Positions 1-6,191 of a stretch of DNA of 8,634 nucleotides are shown here, in pieces. The DNA comes from an uncultured Coriobacteriaceae bacterium (GTDB lineage Bacteria; Actinomycetota; Coriobacteriia; Coriobacteriales; Eggerthellaceae). The position numbers and the translations under genes are program-made. The first letter of the stretch is position 1; the number at the start of each line of letters is the position of its first letter. The DNA lies in NCBI GenBank assembly GCA_900552365.1, contig URZP01000059.1, forward strand, positions 1-8,634, in the 5' to 3' direction. The notes below the pieces were generated by a model. That model saw nothing but the letters and a program-made list of their open reading frames with translations. It had not been told where the DNA came from and ran no database searches.

Positions 1-306
1 GCCGAAGAAGCGGGTCCAAAGGCCGATAACCAGACCGCCTATTCCGCAAAACGCAACGGGGAGCCACCACGAGGCTATGCCCGCCTTTGAAAGGGCGTTC
101 TCTAGGCTTGTGCGACCGTCAATCCACAACAGTTCGGTGAGGGCTGACGAGGCCCAGAAGACGGCCCAAACGACAAGTCCGATCACGAAGCCCACGGCGA
201 TTGCCAGCGTCACCATGCCAAAGCCAACCTCGGCTTTTTGCGCTGCCGTATCGAGTGGCTGGCCAAGGTCTCCCACATATGGTTTATGTTCGCGCGTTTT
301 CTTCAT
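1..306 (-). CDS. Chloride-channel-family membrane protein, N-terminal fragment (runs off the window)
   Basis: The frame is open from an ATG at 306 to the window edge, giving 102 residues that begin MKKTREHKPY. A basic N-terminus is followed by a hydrophobic segment at about residues 29-60, a short polar loop with Asp63 and Arg65, and a second hydrophobic segment at about 79-99. That segment ends in GGLVIGLWTRFFG. The pattern 'LLW...loop...W.P...GGL.IGLW.RFFG' resembles the start of bacterial voltage-gated chloride channel (ClC-type) proteins, which carry chloride across the inner membrane. This is recognition by memory of the family, and the selectivity-filter regions lie outside the window. 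The gene follows the MmcQ-like gene on the same strand after 18 bp. A perfect TATAAT sits 7 bp upstream of the ATG and no ribosome binding site is visible, so either the mRNA is leaderless or a later codon (GTG at codon 11, ATG at codon 31) is the true start. Confidence 0.6.
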   Translation of the reverse strand, partial: MKKTREHKPYVGDLGQPLDTAAQKAEVGFGMVTLAIAVGFVIGLVVWAVFWASSALTELLWIDGRTSLENALSKAGIASWWLPVAFCGIGGLVIGLWTRFFG

Positions 307-313
307 GCGCTGG

Positions 314-319
314 ATTATA
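314..319 (-). promoter_or_regulatory. Perfect -10 box (TATAAT) immediately upstream of the chloride-channel-like gene
   Basis: On the minus strand the hexamer TATAAT ends 7 bp before the ATG at 306. A transcript initiated at the usual distance would begin at or very near that ATG. No good -35 hexamer is seen 16-18 bp further upstream, where the 3' end of the MmcQ-like gene lies. The site would let the membrane gene be transcribed independently of its upstream neighbour. Confidence 0.45.
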
Positions 320-324
320 GATGA

Positions 325-726
325 TCAAATGCTTGAAGCTTGCTTGGTGGTCGGGCACGTGCGTTTTCGGGGCCGTGCTTCGGTAAGGGCATAGCTCTGA
401 GCAAGAAGGCCGGCGATGGTGTCGTCATCGACGCTGTCAAGCGCCACGGTGATCCAGTGGCTCTTGTTCATGTGATAGGCAGGGAAGAACCCTTCCTGCT
501 GACGCAGGATCTGAATCAGATCGGGGTCGCATTTCAAGTTGACGACGTCGATCGATCCTTCGCCACTCAATCCCAGCTTCGCTTTCGGTACGTCCATAAG
601 AAGGGCGAACCATTTGTTGTTTCGGCTGTGACGGAAGACTCGGTGGCCCGGATGCTCGGGCCAAGGATTCTCGGGATCGATCCCAAACTGATTTGAAACC
701 AATCCCTCGAAGTCGGTTCGGTTCAT
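325..726 (-). CDS. MmcQ/YjbR family protein
   Basis: This 133-residue protein belongs to the MmcQ/YjbR family, small proteins with a CyaY-like double-wing fold. The family is often annotated as DNA-binding, but its biochemical role is poorly known. Family hallmarks in order are KWFALLMDV (38-46), VVNLKCDP (61-68), the signature FFPAYHMNKSHWITVALD (80-97) and SYALT (111-115). The length is close to the usual 110-130. The tail after 116 is basic and not conserved as far as I can tell. I chose the ATG at 726 because GGAAGGA lies about 7 bp upstream and the family motifs begin just after it. A frame extension to an ATG at 783 would add 19 residues without a binding site. The gene is divergent from the aldehyde dehydrogenase gene. 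Its protein is probably cytosolic and no partner can be inferred. Confidence 0.9.
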   Translation of the reverse strand: MNRTDFEGLVSNQFGIDPENPWPEHPGHRVFRHSRNNKWFALLMDVPKAKLGLSGEGSIDVVNLKCDPDLIQILRQQEGFFPAYHMNKSHWITVALDSVDDDTIAGLLAQSYALTEARPRKRTCPTTKQASSI

Positions 727-764
727 CTTCGATCCTTCCGCAGCGTAACCTGCTGACCAGCTCG

Positions 765-779
765 ATGCAATCGTTGCAT
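765..779. repeat. Perfect inverted repeat ATGCAA-TCG-TTGCAT in a divergent promoter region
   Basis: Two 6-bp arms, ATGCAA and TTGCAT, flank a 3-bp centre between the divergent MmcQ-like and aldehyde dehydrogenase genes, about 40 bp upstream of the MmcQ-like start. The size and symmetry suit a dimeric regulator. No regulator is identified and a 6-bp arm can arise by chance, so operator function is only a suggestion. Confidence 0.3.
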
Positions 780-828
780 GCATTTAGATTATCGCCTTTG
801 AAACGCTTACGTGGAAGAATCTGATCTT

Positions 829-857
829 TTGGCAGCGGCGGCTTATTCGCGTATATC
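829..857 (+). promoter_or_regulatory. Candidate sigma-70-type promoter for the aldehyde dehydrogenase gene
   Basis: TTGGCA (829-834) and TATATC (852-857) are separated by exactly 17 bp, with 4/6 and 5/6 matches to the consensus hexamers. Transcription would start near 864, leaving a leader of about 65 nt before the ATG at 931. An AGGGGAG ribosome binding site precedes that ATG by 7 bp. Confidence 0.5.
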
Positions 858-930
858 ATTTACAAGATGAATCAACGGCTGGTCGTATTGCCAGTCGAAT
901 GCGCCAAAACAGCGTTAGGGGAGATGGCGT

Positions 931-2295
931 ATGGGCGAGATCGCGGAAATCGTCGCAAACCAAAGGGGGTTCTTCAACACCGACGCCACGAAGTCGATTG
1001 GCTTCAGAGTTGAGATGTTGAAGAAGCTTGAGCATGCCATCAGGGACAACGAGGCGCTTATTCTTGATGCGCTTTACGAAGACCTGTCGAAATCGAAGGC
1101 CGAAGGTTACATGACCGAAGTGGCCATGGTGTACAACGAGATTCACGAGACCCTGAAGAACGTGGGCAAATGGAGCCGCCCTCAGCGCGTGCGCGGCACC
1201 CTCAGCACGTTCCCAGCTAAAAGCTACATCCATCCCGAGCCCCACGGCGTGGTTCTTATCATGTCGCCTTGGAACTACCCGTTTGATCTGGCCATTGCGC
1301 CTTTGGTTGCCGCAATGGCTGCGGGGAATTGCGCCGTGCTTAAGTGCTCGCGTTCAAGCGCGCGAACCTCGAAAGTTATCAAGCAGATCATCGACAGCAC
1401 TTTCGATCCGCATTATGTTTGCTGCGTCGAACCAGATATCGATCATGACCAGTTGCTCGCTCAGCGATACGACTACATCTTCTTCACCGGCGGCGCACGT
1501 GTAGGCCGTACCGTCATGCGCGCGGCAAGCGAGCACCTTACCCCTGTTTCGCTGGAATTGGGCGGAAAGTGCCCGTGCATCGTCGACGAGACGGCCGACA
1601 TCAAGATCGCGGCCAAGCGAATCGTATGGGGAAAGCTGCTTAACGCTGGTCAGACATGCGTTTCCATCGATTACATCGTGGCTCATCGCAGCGTGAAAGA
1701 TGCCCTAATCGCTGCCATGCAAGACGAAATCGCGCACCGCTACCCGTGTGCTGCAACCAACGATTCATATCCCAAAATCATCAACGAACGTCATTACCGC
1801 AGGCTTCTTGATTTGATTCAAACCGAAGAGGACGTGATCGGCGGCGAAAGCAACGATTCCGATCGCAAGATCGCACCGGCAATATTTCCGCATGTCGATT
1901 TCGATCACGAGATCATGAAGGAAGAGATCTTCGGCCCGTTGATTCCTGTTATCGAGTATCAGGACATCGAAAGCGTGATCGGCGCCATCAAGCAGCTCGA
2001 GAAGCCCTTGGCATGCTACGTGTTCACCCAGAGCGATTCCCAGGCCAACCGCATCATTCAAAGCCTGTCGTTCGGCGGCGGTTGCGTGAACGACGCGATC
2101 ATGCACTTCACTAATCACCACCTGCCGTTTGGCGGTGTTGGGAACAGCGGTATGGGTTCGTATCACGGCAAGTTCGGCTTTGACACTTTCAGCCATAAGA
2201 AGGGAATCGTGCGCAATACCGTGAAGATCGACGTGCCCGCAAGGTATGCGCCGTTCGACTGTGCCAAGCTGCGCCTTTTGAAGAAGATACTGTAG
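931..2295 (+). CDS. Aldehyde dehydrogenase, class 3-like, NAD(P)-dependent
   Basis: The product (454 residues) oxidises aldehydes to carboxylic acids with NAD(P). Its length and C-terminus match the short class-3-like bacterial aldehyde dehydrogenases. Landmarks in order are PWNYPF at 113-118, the cofactor-site lysine Lys138, FFTGGARVG at 184-192, the general base Glu209 in LELGGK, the nucleophile Cys243 in GQTC, Glu332 in EEIFGP, and PFGGVGNSGMG at 399-409 followed by the class-3 'YHGKFGFDTFSHKK' stretch. All catalytic residues are present, so it should be active. One departure stands out: the usual KPSE cofactor motif reads KCSR (138-141), placing Arg where a ribose-binding acidic residue is expected. 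The start at 931 has AGGGGAG 7 bp upstream. The natural substrate cannot be read from sequence. The gene is probably transcribed from its own promoter, and the following PAP2 gene lies on the same strand about 106 bp downstream. Confidence 0.95.
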   Translation: MGEIAEIVANQRGFFNTDATKSIGFRVEMLKKLEHAIRDNEALILDALYEDLSKSKAEGYMTEVAMVYNEIHETLKNVGKWSRPQRVRGTLSTFPAKSYIHPEPHGVVLIMSPWNYPFDLAIAPLVAAMAAGNCAVLKCSRSSARTSKVIKQIIDSTFDPHYVCCVEPDIDHDQLLAQRYDYIFFTGGARVGRTVMRAASEHLTPVSLELGGKCPCIVDETADIKIAAKRIVWGKLLNAGQTCVSIDYIVAHRSVKDALIAAMQDEIAHRYPCAATNDSYPKIINERHYRRLLDLIQTEEDVIGGESNDSDRKIAPAIFPHVDFDHEIMKEEIFGPLIPVIEYQDIESVIGAIKQLEKPLACYVFTQSDSQANRIIQSLSFGGGCVNDAIMHFTNHHLPFGGVGNSGMGSYHGKFGFDTFSHKKGIVRNTVKIDVPARYAPFDCAKLRLLKKIL

Positions 2296-2322
2296 TATCG
2301 ACCGAATCGATCGTATTCGACG

Positions 2323-2351
2323 TTGGCCCTGCTCCCTCAAACGGCTGTAGT
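2323..2351 (+). promoter_or_regulatory. Candidate promoter for the PAP2 phosphatase gene
   Basis: TTGGCC (2323-2328) and TGTAGT (2346-2351) stand 17 bp apart, each a 4/6 match to consensus. Initiation would fall near 2358, just after the upstream ATG at 2357. If the promoter is real, the 2357 start could not be used and the TTG at 2402 is favoured. Confidence 0.3.
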
Positions 2352-2386
2352 GCCACATGACGTGGCGGCTGGCATGCAGTCGCACC

Positions 2387-2392
2387 AAGGAG
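2387..2392 (+). promoter_or_regulatory. Ribosome binding site that decides a TTG start
   Basis: AAGGAG lies 9 bp before an in-frame TTG at 2402. The alternative ATG at 2357 has no purine-rich site before it. This is the main reason for calling the PAP2 gene from the TTG. Confidence 0.55.
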
Positions 2393-2401
2393 CTGTATAG
2401 G

Positions 2402-3070
2402 TTGGGGAAGGCAACGCAGATCAAGACGGGCGCACGTAAGTTCGTTCGGTATGTCAGCGACAATCGCGGGATCGTCTTGGCGTCGGTGTGCGCCATTGTG
2501 TTCGTGACGCTGCTGGAAAACGTTCTAGCTGAAGAGAACATGAAGCTCGATGCCGCTGCTTGGTGGCTCATCGGCGAGCATCTGCGTCAGCCGTGGCTTA
2601 CTCCCATCATGGAAAGCTTCTCGGCGCTTGCTACCCCGGTGACGTTGCTTGTGGTGTTGTGCGTTGCAACCGCGTTTGTTCCCGGAAGGCGCCCGGGATG
2701 GTGCAACGCGTTGAACCTGGTGTTGGTTGTGATTTTGAACCAGACCCTGAAGTTCGTGATCCAGCGCCCGCGCCCCGACGTCTACCGCCTCACAGAGGTT
2801 TCGGGGTTCAGCTTCCCCTCGGGACACTCCATGGTGGCGATGGCGGTTTTCGGCTTGTTGCTGTGGTATGTCTGGCGTTACGAGAAGAACCCGCGTCGCC
2901 GCGTGGCTTTGATTTGCCTGTTTGCGTTCATCATCGCGATGATCGGCATAAGCCGCATTTACCTGGGCGCCCATTATGCAAGCGATGTCCTGGGTGGCTT
3001 CTGCGTTTCGATGATTTGGCTGGTTTTGTATACGAAGGTCGTAGCCCCCGCACTGGGGCTGATTGACTAG
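2402..3070 (+). CDS. PAP2-family membrane phosphatase
   Basis: The product (222 residues from the TTG) is an integral membrane acid phosphatase of the PAP2 superfamily. These enzymes remove phosphate from lipids such as phosphatidic acid, phosphatidylglycerol phosphate or undecaprenyl pyrophosphate at the outer face of the membrane. The three-part active-site signature is complete: KX6RP at Lys117/Arg124-Pro125, PSGH at 139-142, and SRX5HX3D at Ser184-Arg185, His191 and Asp195. Hydrophobic segments lie at about 23-42, 76-93, 103-120, 142-158, 167-184 and 196-218, which fits the usual six-helix layout. The substrate is not determined; lipid carrier recycling (UppP/BacA-type role) is one option. 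An ATG at 2357 would add 15 residues with no Shine-Dalgarno site. The downstream neighbour is the MATE pump, but the operator array and probable promoter between them argue against a simple operon. Confidence 0.88.
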   Translation: MGKATQIKTGARKFVRYVSDNRGIVLASVCAIVFVTLLENVLAEENMKLDAAAWWLIGEHLRQPWLTPIMESFSALATPVTLLVVLCVATAFVPGRRPGWCNALNLVLVVILNQTLKFVIQRPRPDVYRLTEVSGFSFPSGHSMVAMAVFGLLLWYVWRYEKNPRRRVALICLFAFIIAMIGISRIYLGAHYASDVLGGFCVSMIWLVLYTKVVAPALGLID

Positions 3071-3111
3071 GGTATCTGCTTTCGTCTTGTGTGGCTTCCA
3101 TGTGCCATGAC

Positions 3112-3139
3112 TTACAAAAGTCTAACGATAGACTAATGT
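3112..3139 (+). promoter_or_regulatory. Possible MATE-gene promoter around the first operator box
   Basis: TTACAA (3112-3117) and TAATGT (3134-3139) are 16 bp apart, and the first GTC-N8-GAC box (3120-3133) fills the spacer almost exactly. Both hexamers are weak (about 3/6 and 4/6), so the call rests mostly on this placement. Initiation would fall near 3146, inside the array. Confidence 0.3.
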
Positions 3140-3175
3140 AGTCAACTAATAGACTAACATAGTCAACTGTTAGAC
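3120..3175. promoter_or_regulatory. Phased array of three 14-bp operator boxes upstream of the MATE gene
   Basis: Three boxes of the form GTC-N8-GAC occur at 3120-3133 (GTCTAACGATAGAC), 3141-3154 (GTCAACTAATAGAC) and 3162-3175 (GTCAACTGTTAGAC). They are spaced exactly 21 bp start to start, so they lie on one face of the helix. The 7-bp gaps are TAATGTA and TAACATA. The outermost half-sites GTCTAAC and GTTAGAC are reverse complements. The array ends 37 bp before the pump's ATG, so it must overlap or abut the promoter. A fourth box of the same form lies at the promoter of the downstream marR gene. I infer that MarR binds here and represses the pump until a drug is present. An alternative register of two perfect GACTA-N3-TAGTC dyads (3131-3143, 3152-3164) interlocks with the first, so the exact protein footprint is uncertain. 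Confidence 0.75.
3128..3169 (+). repeat. Tandem direct repeat, two 21-bp units
   Basis: Units at 3128-3148 and 3149-3169 differ at only 3 of 21 positions (two in the middle, one at the end). They make up the core of the operator array and are directly adjacent with no spacer. The repeat is better explained as duplicated regulator binding sites than as a mobile or CRISPR-type repeat. Confidence 0.85.
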
Positions 3176-3212
3176 CAATTACCGAAGAAAGAATCTAGAA
3201 GGCGACGAAAGC

Positions 3213-4541
3213 ATGGAAACCCTCGCGCAACACTTCACGAAAACCAAGCTCCTGAAATACACGCTGCCGACTATGGCGATGATGTTCATCAGCTCGGCTT
3301 ACACCATTGTCGACGGCTTGTTCGTATCGAATCTGGTTGGCAAAACCGCGCTGGCCTCGATGAGCATCATTTTTCCGTTCATCATGATTCTTTCGTCATT
3401 GGGCATTATGATGGGCGCCGGCGGCAGCGCCGTTGTCGGTCAGCTTTTGGGTGCGGGTGACCGTAAGGGAGCCAACCGCGCTTTCTCGCTGATTGCCTGG
3501 GCAACGTTCGCAACCGGCATGGTGTGCTCTGTTTTCGGCATCGTTTTCATGGATCAGGTCGTTGCGCTTCTGGGCGCTTCTCCCGAGATGGTCCCCATGG
3601 CATCTACGTACGGCAGGATCGTTTTCCTGTCAATGCCCATGTTCATGCTTACTTACGTGTTCGAGATGTTTTGTTCGGTTGCGGGCAAGCCGGGGCTTGG
3701 TTTCCTGTCGGCTTTTACCGCGGGCGTGGTCAATATCGGGCTGGATGCTCTGTTCATGGCCGTGTTCGGGATGGGAATAGAAGGCGCCGCCATGGCAACC
3801 TGCTTGGCTGAGTATTCCTCCGCCGTCTTGATGGTCGTTCTATTCGTTCGCGGCAAAGCAGGCGCGTTGAAATTGGTGCGTCCCTGCTGGGACTACCGCA
3901 TTCTTTCGCGATCGATAACCAACGGCGTTTCCGAGATGGTGACAACCGCGGCCGTGTCTGTTGTGGCTGTAGCTTACAACTTGCAACTTATGAGTTTGTT
4001 CGGGCCGGATGGCGTTGCCGCATATGCGGTCATCGAGTACGCATCAATGCTGATCGGTGCGGCATTTGGTGGTCTTACCGAGGGCATGGCGCCGTTGATG
4101 AGCTACCAGCATGGCGCGGGCAACAACCGCGAGAAGCGCAGCTTGTTTGCTAACGGCGCCACGCTCACGCTGCTTGTAGGGGTTGTGGCGTGTGTGGCTA
4201 TTCAGATGTTGGTGCGTCCGCTGGCATTCGTGTTCACTGGTTACGACGAGGGTTTAATGGTCTTGACGGTTCATGCGTTCCGTATCTACAGCATCGCCTT
4301 TTTGCTGATGGGGGTGGCGTATTTCGGCTCGGCTATGTTCACGTCCGTCGAGAACGGCAAGATCTCGGCGCTTATTGCATTCGTTGAGATGTTCGTTTTC
4401 GAGTTGGGGTGCGTCGTGCTGCTGCCGATGTTCTTCGGCGCGGACAGCATTTGGTGGTCGATTGTCGTGGCTGAGGTCGCAGCCAGTATTTTCACCATCG
4501 CCCTGCTTGCACGTTATGCAAAGGGCTACGGGTGGTGTTAA
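3213..4541 (+). CDS. MATE-family multidrug efflux transporter (MepA-like)
   Basis: The product (442 residues) is a MATE-family exporter, expected to expel cationic drugs or dyes from the cytoplasm using a sodium or proton gradient. Family features include the TM1 acidic residue Asp34 in VDGLFVSNLVG, the conserved loop GAGGSAVVGQLLGAGDRKGANRAF (68-91), NIGLDALFM (174-182) and, in the second half, the matching loop GMAPLMSYQHGAGNNR (291-306). These reflect the two six-helix bundles of the fold. About 12 hydrophobic segments are visible and the length is normal, so it looks intact. The ATG at 3213 has AAGG about 10 bp upstream. The marR gene follows after 73 bp and the operator array lies upstream, indicating drug-responsive control. 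MepA-type function is inferred from sequence style. Substrates are unknown. Confidence 0.93.
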   Translation: METLAQHFTKTKLLKYTLPTMAMMFISSAYTIVDGLFVSNLVGKTALASMSIIFPFIMILSSLGIMMGAGGSAVVGQLLGAGDRKGANRAFSLIAWATFATGMVCSVFGIVFMDQVVALLGASPEMVPMASTYGRIVFLSMPMFMLTYVFEMFCSVAGKPGLGFLSAFTAGVVNIGLDALFMAVFGMGIEGAAMATCLAEYSSAVLMVVLFVRGKAGALKLVRPCWDYRILSRSITNGVSEMVTTAAVSVVAVAYNLQLMSLFGPDGVAAYAVIEYASMLIGAAFGGLTEGMAPLMSYQHGAGNNREKRSLFANGATLTLLVGVVACVAIQMLVRPLAFVFTGYDEGLMVLTVHAFRIYSIAFLLMGVAYFGSAMFTSVENGKISALIAFVEMFVFELGCVVLLPMFFGADSIWWSIVVAEVAASIFTIALLARYAKGYGWC

Positions 4542-4570
4542 CAGTTCATCGAAGATCACGCGGTTGGCGG

Positions 4571-4576
4571 TACAAT
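4571..4576 (+). promoter_or_regulatory. Candidate -10 box (TACAAT) for marR
   Basis: TACAAT is a 5/6 match to the -10 consensus, 38 bp before the marR ATG. No convincing -35 is found 16-18 bp upstream. It would give marR its own promoter within the 73-bp gap behind the pump gene. Confidence 0.45.
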
Positions 4577-4577
4577 C

Positions 4578-4591
4578 GTCAATGAATTGAC
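4578..4591. promoter_or_regulatory. MarR-type operator box at the marR promoter
   Basis: GTCAATGAATTGAC is a perfect dyad (6-bp arms, 2-bp centre) with the same GTC-N8-GAC form and the same 14-bp length as the three boxes before the pump. It begins one base after the TACAAT -10 and would cover the transcription start, a classic position for autorepression. Downstream it continues as TAAC, so its right half reads TTGACTAAC, like the array half-sites. Confidence 0.65.
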
Positions 4592-4614
4592 TAACTTGGA
4601 TAGGGTGGTGAAGC

Positions 4615-5046
4615 ATGCGATCTGAAGAATTCTCGATGCACATGTGGGAAAGCATGCGCGACGCCTCGGTTTCTTACAACTCCTTCGCGAAGAAGATGGG
4701 CGTCGATGTCAGCGAGCTGTACGTTGTTGACGCGCTGTGGGACTATGGCCAGGGGCTTACGCAGAAGGCCATTTGCGAGCTATGCGACATGGGGAAGCAA
4801 ACGGTAAGCGCCATCTGCAAGCGGCTTGCTGCGCGCGGCTTTGTGGCCTCGCATCCAAGCGAAACCGACAAGCGCGAAAGGATCATGGCACTTACGGACG
4901 AAGGCCGTGATTGGTGGCGCCCTGCTGTGGACCGCATGCGCCAGATCGAAGCGAAAGCGGCAGCCGCTATTTCTGCCGAAGATGCCGACGTGTTCATCAG
5001 GGTGGCCAAGCGGTATGTGGGCGTCCTTCGAGAAGAAATGCGCTGA
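4615..5046 (+). CDS. MarR-family transcriptional regulator
   Basis: The product (143 residues) is a normal-length MarR-family dimeric repressor. The winged helix is clear: the helix-turn-helix covers about 48-71 (LTQKAICELCDMGKQTVSAICKRL), and the wing at about 77-95 carries the typical Asp85-Lys86-Arg87 before a strand ending ALTDEG. Flanking helices at 3-30 and 103-142 should form the dimer interface. The ATG at 4615 follows AGGGTGGTG. Its position behind the MATE gene and the shared operator boxes at both promoters suggest that it represses the pump and itself and releases DNA when it binds a drug or other small aromatic ligand. The ligand cannot be read from sequence. It is probably transcribed both from its own promoter and by read-through from the pump. 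Confidence 0.93.
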   Translation: MRSEEFSMHMWESMRDASVSYNSFAKKMGVDVSELYVVDALWDYGQGLTQKAICELCDMGKQTVSAICKRLAARGFVASHPSETDKRERIMALTDEGRDWWRPAVDRMRQIEAKAAAAISAEDADVFIRVAKRYVGVLREEMR

Positions 5047-5083
5047 TGGAGGCTTTGAGGAGAAGAGCAAACAGCAAGGCGTT

Positions 5084-6037
5084 TCAGCAAAAACGAGGCG
5101 AGTCGGACATTTCTTCGGTGGCGAAGATATTGCGCGCCACGGCTTCGTAATCGTCGGCGCGTCGTACCTTTCTAATGGCACGTGCGATCGAGGCCGGATC
5201 GGTGAAGGAGTGCTTTGCGTAGAACCACCACTCCTTCATGCGGAAAACCGCGTTTCCGCCCATGACGTCGGAATACGCCTGGTACAGGTTATCGTGGAAT
5301 CGCTGAAGCTCCTCGCGCGAGGCTTTTTCGCCGCCGTCGATCATGCGTGCAAGGGCGGGGTTGGCCAGGATGCCACGGCCGATCATCACGTGGCTCGTTT
5401 TCGGATAAGTTGCAATAAGCTCATCCAGATCGGCTACGTCGAAGATATCCCCGTTATAGGCAACGAGGAAGGGCGCGTGCTCGAGTGTTTCGCCATACAA
5501 TTCCCGCCTGGGCACGCCGCGATAAAGATCTTTCTGAACGCGCGGGTGAACGATGAGTTCGGAAATGTCACAACGGCAGTACAGATCCAAGAGCGTTTCG
5601 TATTCGGAATCGTCGTTGAAGCCGATGCGCGTTTTCACTGAGACGGGCAAGGGTGAGCGCTCGCAGATGTCGGTCAGGAACGCCTCGAGTTTGTCTGGTT
5701 CGCGTAAGAATCCGGAGCCTTTTCCTTTGGAAACCACCGTCCCCGAGGGGCAGCCCAGGTTAAGGTTGACTTCTTTGAAGCCCATGTCGGCAAGAAGCTG
5801 CGCTGTCCAAACGAACCTGTCGGCATCGTTAGTCAGCAATTGCGGAATGACGTTAAATCCTTTGTTGTTCGCAGGATCAAGCTCGCGTGCGTAGCGCTTG
5901 CTTAAGGGCGTTCCCACCTCGTGAAGCTGTGAGATGAATGGCGTGTAGTAACGATCCAGCGCCCCGAATGCGTCGGCATGGACGCGACGGAACACGTATC
6001 CGGTGATTCCTTCCATGGGTGCCAACGATAGTTGCAT
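5084..6037 (-). CDS. tRNA-dihydrouridine synthase family protein (Dus)
   Basis: The product (317 residues) is a flavin enzyme that reduces specific uridines in the tRNA D-loop region to dihydrouridine using FMN and NADPH. The family motifs are complete: LAPMEGITGYVFRR at the N-terminus (FMN phosphate and ring contacts), NLNLGCPS with catalytic Cys96, VSVKTRIG with Lys135, IVHPR with His164, NGDI at 195-198 and MIGRGILANP at 218-227 (phosphate grip). A helical tRNA-binding C-terminal domain follows from about 240. Length is typical. I cannot say which tRNA position it modifies, so no gene symbol is given. The ATG at 6037 gives the family N-terminus directly, although the nearest good purine stretch (GGAAGG) is 14 bp away. 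The gene converges on marR with only 37 bp between stops and no visible terminator. Confidence 0.93.
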   Translation of the reverse strand: MQLSLAPMEGITGYVFRRVHADAFGALDRYYTPFISQLHEVGTPLSKRYARELDPANNKGFNVIPQLLTNDADRFVWTAQLLADMGFKEVNLNLGCPSGTVVSKGKGSGFLREPDKLEAFLTDICERSPLPVSVKTRIGFNDDSEYETLLDLYCRCDISELIVHPRVQKDLYRGVPRRELYGETLEHAPFLVAYNGDIFDVADLDELIATYPKTSHVMIGRGILANPALARMIDGGEKASREELQRFHDNLYQAYSDVMGGNAVFRMKEWWFYAKHSFTDPASIARAIRKVRRADDYEAVARNIFATEEMSDSPRFC

Positions 6038-6079
6038 CTGCGCTTACTCTGCCTTCCGTTCAGTCGTTTCGTCTGTAGC

Positions 6080-6109
6080 ATTATGCAACCTGACGCCCCT
6101 CTGCCACAA
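6080..6109 (-). promoter_or_regulatory. Candidate promoter for the dihydrouridine synthase gene
   Basis: On the minus strand TTGTGG (6109-6104) and CATAAT (6085-6080) are 18 bp apart. The -10 is a 5/6 match and the -35 is weak. Initiation near 6073 would give a leader of about 36 nt. Confidence 0.35.
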
Positions 6110-6163
6110 GGTCGCTTTTCCTTGCTGCATGTTGGACACACGGCGTTCGGGCGCGTAAGCCGA

Positions 6164-6191
6164 TTGAACCGCAGGTGACTTCGCCTATGGT
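6164..6191 (+). promoter_or_regulatory. Weak candidate promoter for the lipoprotein gene
   Basis: TTGAAC (6164-6169) and TATGGT (6186-6191) lie 16 bp apart, each a 4/6 match. The leader would be about 90 nt. The 250-bp divergent region 6038-6287 holds this site and the promoter of the opposite gene; I see no riboswitch or RNA gene in it. Confidence 0.25.

Noticed and set aside
727..783. Longer start for the MmcQ-like gene at 783
   Set aside because: There is no ribosome binding site and the extra 19 residues are not family-like. ATG 726 has GGAAGGA at good spacing.
2303..2319. Inverted repeat CGAAT-N7-ATTCG after the aldehyde dehydrogenase as a terminator
   Set aside because: The stem is only 5 bp, AT-rich, and has no following T run.
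1765..2571. Long minus-strand open frame (268 codons) across the end of the aldehyde dehydrogenase and start of the PAP2 gene
   Set aside because: It is antisense to two genes with full family motifs, has no recognisable domain, and results from codon bias in high-GC DNA.
3128..3169. Reading the tandem 21-bp repeat as a CRISPR or mobile-element repeat
   Set aside because: The units are adjacent with no spacers, there are no cas or transposase genes, and the repeat resolves into phased dyad boxes at a promoter.
4826..5641. Plus-strand open frame (271 codons) overlapping marR and antisense to dus
   Set aside because: Both overlapped genes have complete family motifs, and this frame has none.
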